From: RGIG4608 sp964413365
GTDB lineage: Bacteria; Bacillota; Clostridia; Oscillospirales; CAG-272
NCBI GenBank assembly: GCA_964413365.1
Contig: CAYPRM010000001.1
Location: forward strand, 13,433 to 77,432
Length of the DNA: 64,000 nucleotides
Reading direction: 5' to 3'
Shown: positions 17,518 to 25,389 of the stretch, piece after piece
Layout of the letters: every line of letters starts with the position of its first letter
How positions within the stretch are numbered: the first letter of the stretch is position 1
Notes under the pieces: model-generated
The model's input: only the letters and a program-made list of their open reading frames with translations
What the model was told of the DNA's origin: nothing
Databases searched by the model: none
Translations under genes and position numbers: made by a program

Positions 17518-18351
17518 TTACGTTCCGCAGGGCTTTTCGCCACAGTGCGAGGGACGTGTGGGTGGGATCGTGCCTGCAGTAAACTCCTGCACGGGAAATG
17601 CCATGCATCTGAAGGCGTCGCAGGGGCTCTCCTCGGAGTGGGGCGGACATTCCTTGTCGGGAACGACGTATTCGCTCGCATTTATGAGGTACTGCGCAGG
17701 GCGCACGATGCGTATTACGGAGAATATGCCGAGGGATACGGCAAGAAATCTCTCTCCACCCTCGTCAAGCTGTCCTCCCGTGCATCTTGCGACGCCCTCG
17801 GGAATATCCGAGCAGCTGCAGCAGCAGACGCAACGGCAGCCCTGCCGCTTTTCCATTATTCTTGCGCTAAGTATAATGGGATCGACCGCCTCAACAACGG
17901 CTGTCGGCAGATTGCCCTCCGAGCAGCAGATGTTCTCGCCGCCATCGCAGATATCAGTATTTCCTGTACTGCGGAATACATTGAGATTGCTCTCACCGCC
18001 GAAAAGTATGACATTCTTCTCTACCACGGCAACTCCGTCAAATTCCTGCGGCTTTCCGCCACCGAGGCACGCCTCAAAGCCCATACGGATATAAAGCCTG
18101 ACGTTCACCGAATAAAAGCCCCGATTGAAGGGTATAGGATCGACTGTGATATTGCTCTGCGCTATGCAGGAGCTCTTTACACGTATATTTCCCGTCCTCT
18201 CGATTATATCGTTGCCAAAGCCGCCGAGAAAGACGCGGACGTTCTCATAGCAGTCCCTGTCCCTGCAGGAATCGAGAACGCGGTTCGCCTCTATACAAAC
18301 GGTATCCCGTCCGCCGACGGAGCTCTGGCAAGTAAATCTATTTTCCGACAT
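17518..18351 (-). CDS. Conserved Cys-rich protein of Clostridia, function unknown
   Basis: 277 residues from the ATG at 18351, which has GGGAGG 6 bases upstream; a longer open frame upstream has no such site. The protein starts MSENRFTC, has the block RVLDSCRDRDCYENVRVFL, then PVPFNRGFY-like (here PIPFNRGFYSVN) and VVEKNVILFGGESN, and a Cys-rich centre (GCRCVCCCSCS). This is a recognisable uncharacterised family of Clostridia. No signal peptide or membrane segment is visible. Its closeness to sigG would fit a spore-surface role, but that is only a suggestion. Confidence 0.75.
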   Translation of the reverse strand: MSENRFTCQSSVGGRDTVCIEANRVLDSCRDRDCYENVRVFLGGFGNDIIERTGNIRVKSSCIAQSNITVDPIPFNRGFYSVNVRLYIRMGFEACLGGGKPQEFDGVAVVEKNVILFGGESNLNVFRSTGNTDICDGGENICCSEGNLPTAVVEAVDPIILSARIMEKRQGCRCVCCCSCSDIPEGVARCTGGQLDEGGERFLAVSLGIFSVIRIVRPAQYLINASEYVVPDKECPPHSEESPCDAFRCMAFPVQEFTAGTIPPTRPSHCGEKPCGT

Positions 18352-18373
18352 AACTTTACCTCCCAAAAATGAT

Positions 18374-18400
18374 AAGGAAGAGTTAGCTTCCCTCTTCCTT
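18374..18400 (-). terminator. Hairpin downstream of sigG
   Basis: AAGGAAGAG / CTCTTCCTT stem, followed on the minus strand by ATCATTTTTGGG, which also carries the RBS of the next gene. Possibly a weak terminator between sigG and the Cys-rich gene. Confidence 0.5.
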
Positions 18401-18439
18401 AATATACTATGCAAAAGATGACGCTTTGACAACGCGATA

Positions 18440-19213
18440 TCAAAATTGCCGCCGCATCTTTTCGAGTGCCGCCTTCTCAAGCCTTGACACCTGAGCCTGC
18501 GAGATGCCTATCTCCTGCGCGACCTCGACCTGCGTTCTGTTGTCGAAAAATCTCATATCTATGATCCTCCTCTCCCTTGCGTCGAGGACTCGCATAGCCT
18601 CCCTCAGCGCGATACTCTCGAGCCATCTCTCGTCGCCCGAGCTTGCATCGCTGAGTTGATCTATGACGTAGATCGAGTCGCCGTTGTCGGTGTATACAGG
18701 CTCGTAGAGTGAGATCGGCGCGACGATCGCCTCCATTGCATACGCCACAGCCTCCTTGCTCTCGCCCATTTTCTCCGCTATCTGAACGGCAGTCGGCTCA
18801 TTCTCGTTGTCCCTTGTAAGCTCCTCACGGACGCTGAGCGCGTGGTATGCGAGATCTCGCAGAGAGCGGCTGATGCGTATCGAATTATTGTCCCGAAGAT
18901 ATCTCCGTATCTCGCCGATTATCATTGGCACTGCGTAGGTCGAGAACTTGACCTCAAGGTCGAGATTGAAATTATCCACCGCCTTTATCAGCCCCACACA
19001 GCCCACCTGAAAAAGGTCGTCCGCATTCTCACCCCTGCCCGAAAAACGCTGTATTATGCTCAGCACGAGCCGCAGATTTCCGTTTATCAGCTCCTCTCGC
19101 GCGCTCACGTCCCCTGCCTTCGACCGCTCGAGCAGCTCCCTCTTTCGCCCGTCGCTGAGAACACCCAACTTTGACGTATTCACACCGCAGATCTCCACCT
19201 TATTATAATACAT
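18440..19213 (-). CDS. sigG: RNA polymerase sporulation sigma factor SigG
   Basis: 257 residues from the ATG at 19213, with GAGGGGTG upstream. It directs late forespore transcription. The N terminus MYYNKVEICGVNTSKLGVL matches the SigG-specific leader (NKVEICGVDTSKLPVL in B. subtilis), which separates it from SigF and SigE. Region 2 (NGNLRLVLSIIQRF, FSTYAVPMIIGEIRRYLRD) and region 4 (ARERRIIDMRFF, TQVEVAQEIGISQAQVSRLE) are intact. A GTG at 19234 could add 7 residues but fits the family less well. Neither spoIIGA nor sigE, the usual neighbours in Bacillus, is in the window. Confidence 0.95.
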   Translation of the reverse strand: MYYNKVEICGVNTSKLGVLSDGRKRELLERSKAGDVSAREELINGNLRLVLSIIQRFSGRGENADDLFQVGCVGLIKAVDNFNLDLEVKFSTYAVPMIIGEIRRYLRDNNSIRISRSLRDLAYHALSVREELTRDNENEPTAVQIAEKMGESKEAVAYAMEAIVAPISLYEPVYTDNGDSIYVIDQLSDASSGDERWLESIALREAMRVLDARERRIIDMRFFDNRTQVEVAQEIGISQAQVSRLEKAALEKMRRQF

Positions 19214-19322
19214 AAAAACACCCCTCGCCGACACAGCTCTCGCCTTTTATATGCAAATTATTGACTGCGCGCGCATAGGGTTATTCAAGATCACGATATG
19301 CAAAGAATGGTAAATAATAAAA

Positions 19323-19346
19323 AATAGCGGACACCTGTCCGCTATT
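19323..19346 (-). terminator. Terminator of the E2-like acyltransferase gene
   Basis: AATAGCGGACA / TGTCCGCTATT stem followed on the minus strand by TTTATTATTTACC, directly at the end of the gene. Confidence 0.85.
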
Positions 19347-19348
19347 TT

Positions 19349-20233
19349 TTAGTCTATATCCTCGATGACCTGCTCGGGGGGATTTTCAAGAACTCTCGGA
19401 TTCTCAAAGAACTTCTTCATCATCTTGAAGGAGGACGCATAGTAGTATCCGTCGCAAATTCTCTCATCCGTGGTTACCTTCATTTCTATGTACCTGTACT
19501 TCTTGACATTTCCCTCGTCGTCCATCTTTACGCCGTGCTGCTTAGCACCGTATGCCACAAATACGGGAAGGTTTCCGAAATCGTATATATGGTGGTATAT
19601 GGGGCGTATTCCAAGCGAGCCCATTGACGTGATTATCATTGAGCCGTGGAAGGGGCTGAGGTTGAGTATGAACTTGGGAAGTATACCGTAGTAGTCGAGC
19701 TTCTTGATGAACCATATAAAAAATCTCATAAGGAATCGGGGAATGTAATTAAATATCTTTGCGAGCTTGTCAACTCCGTTGGAATTCTCCTCGTCCTTGT
19801 TCTCCTCAACTACCTTATTGAACTTATCATAGACATCATACACCGTGTCGGTAGGCTCAAACTCGACCTTTATGCAGGTCTCCTCGCCGTCAAGAGCCAT
19901 CTTCTTTTTGATCGTCATAAGGACCTGAATATTATTCCTTGCGTAGATGGTCTGACCGCTGACAAAGCGGTTGATCGCAGGACGCTGAGAGACGACGCGA
20001 ACGTATGCGGCGATTATTACGTGCAGAAGGGTAAAATTCTTCCTTCCTGCTCTTATCTGCTCGCGGCAGAACTTTTCCGCCTCAGCTATCTCGAGTTTCT
20101 CCGTAAAGAAATTCTGCGAATCACTTCTTCTGGGCATGATATAGGGCATTATTCTGATGATAGGATCTATCGACCTGAGCTTTCTGCCCTCCTTGCGGTC
20201 GCCGAGGCGCCACTTTCTTTTAGTTTCAGACAT
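19349..20233 (-). CDS. Stand-alone 2-oxoacid dehydrogenase E2-like acyltransferase domain
   Basis: 294 residues from the ATG at 20233 (GGAG 8 bases upstream). It is a CoA-dependent acyltransferase fold without lipoyl or peripheral-subunit-binding domains: DPIIRIMPYIMPRRSD at the N terminus, LLHVIIAAYVRVV and INRFVSGQTIYAR in the middle, and a C-terminal TTDERICDGYYYA. Known E2 enzymes use His and Asp in a DHRxxDG motif; here the His position is Glu, while Asp-Gly is kept. The family is common in Clostridia and its reaction is not established. It has its own promoter and a structured leader. Confidence 0.75.
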   Translation of the reverse strand: MSETKRKWRLGDRKEGRKLRSIDPIIRIMPYIMPRRSDSQNFFTEKLEIAEAEKFCREQIRAGRKNFTLLHVIIAAYVRVVSQRPAINRFVSGQTIYARNNIQVLMTIKKKMALDGEETCIKVEFEPTDTVYDVYDKFNKVVEENKDEENSNGVDKLAKIFNYIPRFLMRFFIWFIKKLDYYGILPKFILNLSPFHGSMIITSMGSLGIRPIYHHIYDFGNLPVFVAYGAKQHGVKMDDEGNVKKYRYIEMKVTTDERICDGYYYASSFKMMKKFFENPRVLENPPEQVIEDID

Positions 20234-20254
20234 TTGAATATCTCCGTTCTTTGT

Positions 20255-20310
20255 GATGCCGCAAAAACGGCATCTTGGTGTAAAATCAATATTCATAAAA
20301 AATGAATATT
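20255..20310 (-). promoter_or_regulatory. Two hairpins in the 5' leader of the E2-like gene
   Basis: In the roughly 105-base leader between promoter and start codon there are two perfect inverted repeats: 20288-20296 with 20302-20310 (AATATTCAT type) and 20255-20261 with 20268-20274 (GATGCCG / CGGCATC). The second ends about 10 bases before the RBS. Function unknown. Confidence 0.5.
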
Positions 20311-20348
20311 AATACATTCCTAATGCAGTATTACTACAAGCATTTGTG

Positions 20349-20377
20349 ATTATAGCACACTTTTATTCATTTGTCAA
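20349..20377 (-). promoter_or_regulatory. Promoter of the E2-like acyltransferase gene
   Basis: On the minus strand TTGACA (20377-20372), exactly 17 bp, TATAAT (20354-20349): perfect consensus. Confidence 0.85.
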
Positions 20378-20421
20378 ACATTTTTTCGAATTTTCTTGAT
20401 ATATGTCTTTTTTTAGTGCTA

Positions 20422-21327
20422 TCAAAGGCTCTCGAGGTATGTAGAGATACCGCTTTCGATATATTCTATGTTTTCTGCGTGCACCTCCCTGTCGCGAGGG
20501 GTATGAATATTCGGTGTATAAAGAAGTCCGTGAGAAGTACGCTTTGTGGCTACGCAGGCAATACCGCGCGGAAAGCTCTTGTGGTCGGAATTAGCCTCAC
20601 CCTCCTTGTGCGTGCAGGCATCGACGGTGAAGCTCTCGCTCGTCGGGAAGGCGTTCCTCACCTCTGCGAGGTCTTTGCCATCGGACAGAGCCTTGTTTGC
20701 AATGAGAATTATATTATTTCCGTTTCCTATGCAGTCGAAGTTGATTATCAAACGCTCCGCCATCGCGTCCTTGTGATCCTTGTAGTACGCCTTCGAGCCC
20801 ATCATTCCCTTTTCCTCGTTGTCGAAGAGTATGAACGCCACCTTATCCGACGCACCATATTTTTTCGCAAGCGTGAGCACGAGCGCGACGCCCGAGGTGT
20901 TGTCGTTATAATTATATGGATTGTCAAATATCTTCATTCCAAGTAAATACACACCGTAGTAGATGATCAGGAATATCGGCATCGACAGTCTGCGATCCTC
21001 CGCCATATCTGCGATCAAAATCGCAGGTATCATAGCCACGGCAACTATCATGAATACGAAAAGCATCTGCACGGTGTAATACAGCACCCTATTCCTCGGC
21101 ATCATGATATTCGGGAATATCGAGCGTGCTGGCGTGTCGTAGTGCGCGGTCAGCGTTATTTTTGCAGATGTGGGATCACCTATTACGATGTTGCAATTCT
21201 TGCCGTCGTGCGTGGTCTCCTCCCTAACATCAGTACACGTTGATGCTACATATTTGCGAAATGCCTCCTTCTGTTTCTCACTGCGACGAATGGGATAATC
21301 GCGATTCAAAATATCAAGCTCAGTCAT
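20422..21327 (-). CDS. M28-family zinc peptidase with inserted membrane segments
   Basis: 301 residues. The M28 di-zinc site is visible: TAHYDTPA, NDNTSGVAL, DNEEKGMMGS (general base Glu and metal ligand), NFDCIGNG and the final NIHTPRD. Between the first (HxD) and second (DNTSG) ligand blocks lie two hydrophobic segments (about residues 82-105 and 115-133), so the catalytic domain is tied to the membrane by an internal loop rather than at the N terminus. Substrate unknown. AAAGGAG precedes the ATG and overlaps the end of the small ORF upstream. Confidence 0.85.
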   Translation of the reverse strand: MTELDILNRDYPIRRSEKQKEAFRKYVASTCTDVREETTHDGKNCNIVIGDPTSAKITLTAHYDTPARSIFPNIMMPRNRVLYYTVQMLFVFMIVAVAMIPAILIADMAEDRRLSMPIFLIIYYGVYLLGMKIFDNPYNYNDNTSGVALVLTLAKKYGASDKVAFILFDNEEKGMMGSKAYYKDHKDAMAERLIINFDCIGNGNNIILIANKALSDGKDLAEVRNAFPTSESFTVDACTHKEGEANSDHKSFPRGIACVATKRTSHGLLYTPNIHTPRDREVHAENIEYIESGISTYLESL

Positions 21328-21330
21328 TTT

Positions 21331-21456
21331 TTATCTCCTTTTTCCGCGTGATTTTCTTTCTGTGAGGCGAGCCTCAAGGGCTTTCGGCTCGTCGGACTCA
21401 CTGTAGACTCTGAGATGGTCAAATATACTGTGTGCGATGAAAATTTTGTGTTTCAT
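21331..21456 (-). CDS. Small 41-residue protein, function unknown
   Basis: ATG at 21456, stop at 21331-21333, starting MKHKIFIAHSIFDHLRVY and ending in a basic stretch (ERKSRGKRR). GAGGTG lies 9 bases upstream of the start. It fills most of the 149-base gap between the RlmD-like gene (stop at 21477) and the M28 gene (start at 21327), 3 bases apart from the latter, and its last codons contain the RBS of the M28 gene. I do not recognise the family. The good RBS and tight packing favour a real gene, but it could be chance. Confidence 0.5.
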   Translation of the reverse strand: MKHKIFIAHSIFDHLRVYSESDEPKALEARLTERKSRGKRR

Positions 21457-21476
21457 CGTTTACAGCACCTCGTTAA

Positions 21477-22874
21477 TCATTTCCTTGACATCAAACACAC
21501 CGTCTCAACGTGCCCCGTTCTCGGGAACATATCGACGGGAGTGACGGTGCCCATTGCATATCCGAGATCGGAAAAAAGCCTACAATCTCTTGCGAGGGTA
21601 TCGGGATCGCAGGAGACGTATACGATACGGGGTATCTTACGTGAAGCGAGGAACTCGATGACCTCGCGGCTGCATCCCTTCCTCGGGGGATCGAGGACGA
21701 CCGCATCCGGATCAAGTGCTCCGCGCTTTTCCTCAACGAAGGCGAATATCTTTTCGATATCCCCTGCGTCAGAGGCGTAAAATTCCGCATTTTCAAAGCC
21801 GTTTATCCTTGCGTTCTCACGTGCGCACTCGACCGCTCCCTCAACTATCTCTATGCCGACAAGGCTTGTAAGGGAGTCAGCCATGGAAAGACCGATAGTG
21901 CCCGTTCCGCAATACATATCGACAAGGCAGGTGTTGCCCTCAGCACCCTCAAGTGCCCGCTCGCGTGCGAGAGAATAAAGCAGCTCCGCACCGTCGTGAT
22001 TTACCTGATAGAATGACTCGGGAGTTATCCTAAAGCGGACTCCGCAGAGCACATCCTCTATATATCGCTCGCCGTAGAGGAGCTTATATTCCCTGCCGAG
22101 GACGACATTGGTGCTCTCGGTATTGATATTTAGCTGAATGCTCGCGATCTCGGGAAATGCAGCGCGTATACTTGCGACGATCTCATCCGCGTGTGGTAGA
22201 GCGGTGCCGTTTATAACAAGACAGAGCATCACCTGTCCCGTTGCCTCGGCAAGTCTGAGGTAGAGGTGGCGCAAAAGTCCACGGTGCTTTGTTTCGTCGT
22301 ACACCTCAAGCCCAAAGCGGTCGGCAAGAGCGCATATCTCGCGAACGATCCTTCCGAATATCTCGGGCTGAAGCGCGCAGTCCGCCGCAGGGACGACATT
22401 ATGCGTTTTTGCGGCGTAAAAGCCTGCAACAGTACCGTTTTTCGTTTTGGCAAAGGGGTACTGCGCCTTGTTTCTGTATGCACGTATTCTGCCCGTGCTC
22501 CGCAACGGCTCTATTACCGCATCGGGAAGCCCTGCCTTTATAAAGGCGTGTCTTACGTAGCTTTCCTTAAGCTCCCTCTCGTACTCATAATCAAGCTCGC
22601 GGTAGACGCATCCGCCGCAGGAATGTGGGACTGTGCAGAAGGGCTCGCACGCTCTGTGGGGCGATCGCTCCAGCACCTCCTCCGTGCGTGCGACGGCATA
22701 GGTTGAGTTCACCTTAATGACCTTGGCGCGCACTCTGTCGCCGACGACCGCACCGCTGACGAATATCACCCTACCGTCGGGAAGATGGGAAACTCCTGCA
22801 CCGAGGTTGTTCATATCGGTGATGTCGAGCACGAGTGCGGTATTCTTTTTTATATCAGATGTAATATTCTTCAT
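21477..22874 (-). CDS. 23S rRNA (uracil-5-)-methyltransferase RlmD/RlmCD-like
   Basis: 465 residues from the ATG at 22874 (MKNITSDIKKN); 13 more codons in frame upstream are possible and neither start has a strong RBS. An N-terminal TRAM domain (about residues 12-70) is followed by the iron-sulfur Cys cluster CEPFCTVPHSCGGC, the SAM-binding domain (DMYCGTGTIGLSMA) and the catalytic Cys block YVSCDPDTLARDC. It makes m5U in 23S rRNA (or tRNA) by the TrmA/RlmD mechanism. Its start overlaps the end of the upstream gene by about 20 bases, so the two are cotranscribed. Confidence 0.9.
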   Translation of the reverse strand: MKNITSDIKKNTALVLDITDMNNLGAGVSHLPDGRVIFVSGAVVGDRVRAKVIKVNSTYAVARTEEVLERSPHRACEPFCTVPHSCGGCVYRELDYEYERELKESYVRHAFIKAGLPDAVIEPLRSTGRIRAYRNKAQYPFAKTKNGTVAGFYAAKTHNVVPAADCALQPEIFGRIVREICALADRFGLEVYDETKHRGLLRHLYLRLAEATGQVMLCLVINGTALPHADEIVASIRAAFPEIASIQLNINTESTNVVLGREYKLLYGERYIEDVLCGVRFRITPESFYQVNHDGAELLYSLARERALEGAEGNTCLVDMYCGTGTIGLSMADSLTSLVGIEIVEGAVECARENARINGFENAEFYASDAGDIEKIFAFVEEKRGALDPDAVVLDPPRKGCSREVIEFLASRKIPRIVYVSCDPDTLARDCRLFSDLGYAMGTVTPVDMFPRTGHVETVCLMSRK

Positions 22875-23544
22875 TTGTTTCAAGGCAGATGCAGACGATG
22901 TCGTCATTCTCACTCATATCGCAGGCAAGAGCGATATTATTTCCATGCGAGGAGACTCTTCCTGCACGTCCTGCAGGCGTGTGCTCATAATCGAGATAGC
23001 CCGCTACCATAATTTTATCGCTGTAATATTCACGGTCAAGCTCCATACTGCCGTCAAGAAAGTCATCAAGCTCGTAGTCGTAGAGATCCTTGGCACTCGA
23101 AAAGCCGTTTATGCCGCGGCAGACGAGTATGTAGTCCTTGCCCTTGGCTTCCGCCTCCTCGAACACGGGCAGATCGGAGAGAAATTCAAGAAATCCCTCT
23201 CTCGTGTCGGCATCCGCGCTCTTGAACGCCTCAAGAGTGGTCTGACCGCCATCGCGTGCCCATTCTATCATATTTGAGGCAAACTCGGGAGACGGTGCCC
23301 CTCCGCTCTTGAGCATCCTGTCAAATTCGCTCAGCAGAACGTAAGCCTTATAATCATGCTCGCCGAGAACGCAGTATATGTTGTATCTCGTGCTCAGGTC
23401 CCCCACAAGCTCTATGGGCTGTTCCCCGTGATCGACGATGTTGCCGAGAACGTACATAATATCATCGTCGCCAAAATGGATCTTTGTCAAAAGCTTCTGA
23501 AATCTATCGTATCTTCCGTAAATATTCGAAACTAAATAAGTCAT
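22855..23544 (-). CDS. Degenerate metallophosphatase-fold protein (likely non-catalytic)
   Basis: 229 residues. The scaffold of the bacterial PPP-like phosphatases is clear: MTYLVSNIYGRYDRFQKLL, MYVLGNIVDHG, YCVLGEHDY. Yet compared with active relatives each metal-binding motif is changed: DIHG is NIYG (Asp to Asn, His to Tyr), GDxxD is GNxxD, GNHE is GEHD, the VHAG block is VCRG, and the later GHTP is replaced by AGYLDY. The fold seems kept under selection while the two-metal site is lost, so a binding or regulatory role is more likely than catalysis. It lies between nif3 and the RlmD-like gene on one strand. Confidence 0.75.
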   Translation of the reverse strand: MTYLVSNIYGRYDRFQKLLTKIHFGDDDIMYVLGNIVDHGEQPIELVGDLSTRYNIYCVLGEHDYKAYVLLSEFDRMLKSGGAPSPEFASNMIEWARDGGQTTLEAFKSADADTREGFLEFLSDLPVFEEAEAKGKDYILVCRGINGFSSAKDLYDYELDDFLDGSMELDREYYSDKIMVAGYLDYEHTPAGRAGRVSSHGNNIALACDMSENDDIVCICLETNEEYYI

Positions 23545-23556
23545 AGCCTTCCTCCA

Positions 23557-24324
23557 TCATATATGCTTTACAAGATCGGTGTCAATTATCTCGCACTCGA
23601 TCGTAGAATCTGCACTGAGAACAAGCTCGCGCAGGCGTCGCAGAGCAGGTCGCTCGGTAAAATAGTGCCCCGCCTCGACAAGATTGAGCGCGTCGTCGGC
23701 ACAGTCGGTCAGCTTATGGTAGCCAAGCTCACCCGAGAGGTATGTATCCGCTCCTGCGGCGTGGGCACAGGCGATATAGTCTCCGCCACCGCCTCCGAGA
23801 AGTGCAAGTCTATGCACTCTACCCGAGGAATACGAAAAATTCAGATGCTCACATCCGAGCCTTTGGTGCACGAGGTCGGCGAAGTCCGAAAGTGCCATCT
23901 CACAAGGGAGCGTTCCGACACGCATCATCGAGATGCCGTCATGCTCGACGGTCTCGACGTCCGAAAGCTCAAAAAGCTCTGCAAGAACGTCATTGACTCC
24001 ACCCTCCACAGCGTCAAAGCGTGTATGGAAGGACATAACGGAGATATCACTCTTTATGAGCCTTATGATCCTTGCGGCTCTTCCCCTCTCACCCGAAATG
24101 CTCTTAAGCCCGCTGAAGACGAGGGGGTGGTGGGACACGATGAGGTCAAAGCCCCCATCTATTGCATGCTCTATCGCCTGCGGAGTTACGTCAAGGCAGA
24201 AAAGCACCCTTCTCACCTCGCGCTCCCCGTTAGGACAGCACATAAGTCCGTCGTTATCCCAAGGACACGAGAGCGACCTCGGTATTCTCTGCTCCAAATA
24301 TGCGTAAAGCTCATTTACATTCAT
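23557..24324 (-). CDS. Nif3-like dinuclear metal centre protein (DUF34)
   Basis: 255 residues. Conserved blocks are WDNDGLMCC, FDLIVSHHPLVFSG (two His metal ligands), SFHTRFDAVEGGVND and the C-terminal GEAGHYFTE-like block (VEAGHYFTER). The family forms toroidal hexamers; YqfO of B. subtilis is the relative with the same neighbour. The biochemical role is unsettled, with GTP cyclohydrolase-related and metal-handling proposals. It starts 14 bases inside the end of trmK, a conserved overlap. Confidence 0.92.
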   Translation of the reverse strand: MNVNELYAYLEQRIPRSLSCPWDNDGLMCCPNGEREVRRVLFCLDVTPQAIEHAIDGGFDLIVSHHPLVFSGLKSISGERGRAARIIRLIKSDISVMSFHTRFDAVEGGVNDVLAELFELSDVETVEHDGISMMRVGTLPCEMALSDFADLVHQRLGCEHLNFSYSSGRVHRLALLGGGGGDYIACAHAAGADTYLSGELGYHKLTDCADDALNLVEAGHYFTERPALRRLRELVLSADSTIECEIIDTDLVKHI

Positions 24325-25012
24325 TTTTATGCTCCTCCAAATATGTATTTATCTCATTCAAAAGTGCCGCATCGGCAATAGCCTCGGGGCTGTTCTGCGG
24401 CATGCTCTGCGCTCTCCTCACGATCTGCCCACGCACGCCCATGATCTGACGAAGCGTCAGAGGCTCGGCACGAGAGAGCAATATCTCTCCGAACATAAGG
24501 GAGAGCGGTGTGCCCACTCTCATCCTTCCGTCGTAGGTTACGGAAAGAGTCTGATATATCCTGCCCCTGTCCTCATTTATCCCCTCGTCGATCACCGCAA
24601 AGCCCTCACGGAAAAGATATGCACGCAATCTCTCGGGGTGCGTCATCGGCTGAAGGATCAGATGCTTCTCCGGCGCCTTGAGCCACGGGGCATCCTCTAT
24701 TATCTTGGCGATAAGCTCACCGCCCATGCCGAGTATTGCGATCTCATCGGCGGACTCGGGGGATACGCCCTGAAGTCCGTCGCAGAGGACGGCGGATATC
24801 GAGTCCGAAAAGCCGTGTAACGCTATATTTTTCCTTGCTATCTCAATAGGTCCGCTGTTTATATCTGTAGCGACGGCGGAGGTGATCCTCCCTGTCTGCA
24901 TAAGGTATATCGGCAGGTAGGCGTGGTCCGTTCCGACATCGGCAAGGCGCGCGCCCTCCCTTACAAAGCGAGTCGCGGTGAGCAGACGTTCATTTATTCT
25001 TATAAGCTCCAT
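24311..25012 (-). CDS. trmK: tRNA (adenine22-N1)-methyltransferase TrmK
   Basis: 233 residues. The Rossmann-type SAM site is seen in RLADVGTDHAYLPIYL, followed by VATDINSGPIEIARKNI and the family block AILGMGGELIAKII and LILQPMTHPERLR. It makes m1A22 in tRNA. The trmK-nif3 pair with overlapping ends is a Firmicutes signature (yqfN-yqfO in B. subtilis). Confidence 0.95.
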   Translation of the reverse strand: MELIRINERLLTATRFVREGARLADVGTDHAYLPIYLMQTGRITSAVATDINSGPIEIARKNIALHGFSDSISAVLCDGLQGVSPESADEIAILGMGGELIAKIIEDAPWLKAPEKHLILQPMTHPERLRAYLFREGFAVIDEGINEDRGRIYQTLSVTYDGRMRVGTPLSLMFGEILLSRAEPLTLRQIMGVRGQIVRRAQSMPQNSPEAIADAALLNEINTYLEEHKNECK

Positions 25013-25043
25013 ATTTCTCTATTTTTATCCTGCTTTAGTACCA

Positions 25044-25069
25044 AAAACGGCGGTATGGACCGCCGTTTT
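25044..25069 (-). terminator. Terminator between the DUF1858 gene and trmK
   Basis: AAAACGGCGGT / ACCGCCGTTTT stem followed by TGGTACT on the minus strand, past the DUF1858 stop. Confidence 0.8.
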
Positions 25070-25095
25070 GGGCAGACTGCTCATTGAGCGTCCGA

Positions 25096-25296
25096 TCAGT
25101 TCTCTCCAACAAAAGCGTTGATCTTGTCGACGAGCTGCTGTGCGTCAGTACCGTGGACGGCACACGCCTCCTCGATGCTCTCACCGCGAGATGCGGGGCA
25201 GCCGAGACAATGCATGCCTATCTCAAAGAAAAACTGCGCGGTCTCGGGGCAAGCGTCAAGAATATCGCCGATTATAGAATCCTTAGTAACCTTCAT
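25096..25296 (-). CDS. DUF1858 domain protein
   Basis: 66 residues from the ATG at 25296, with AAAGGAG about 9 bases upstream. It reads as the complete DUF1858 domain: VTKDSIIGDILDACPETAQF, then FEIGMHCLGCPASRGESIEEAC with the conserved CxxC. In other proteins this domain is attached to the hybrid-cluster or redox proteins; the stand-alone form is widespread in Clostridia. A redox or metal-linked role is inferred from the CxxC only. Confidence 0.88.
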   Translation of the reverse strand: MKVTKDSIIGDILDACPETAQFFFEIGMHCLGCPASRGESIEEACAVHGTDAQQLVDKINAFVGEN

Positions 25297-25389
25297 TTCA
25301 AAAATCTCCTTTAGAAAAATATCATACAAGTTATTATATAATATTTCCTCCCACCTGTCAATAAAAATTCGCGATTTTCACGCAGATTT

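Noticed and set aside
19214..19300. SigF/SigG-type promoter upstream of sigG
   Set aside because: TGAATA and CATATAA-like boxes occur but are about 28 bases apart, too far for a functional pair.
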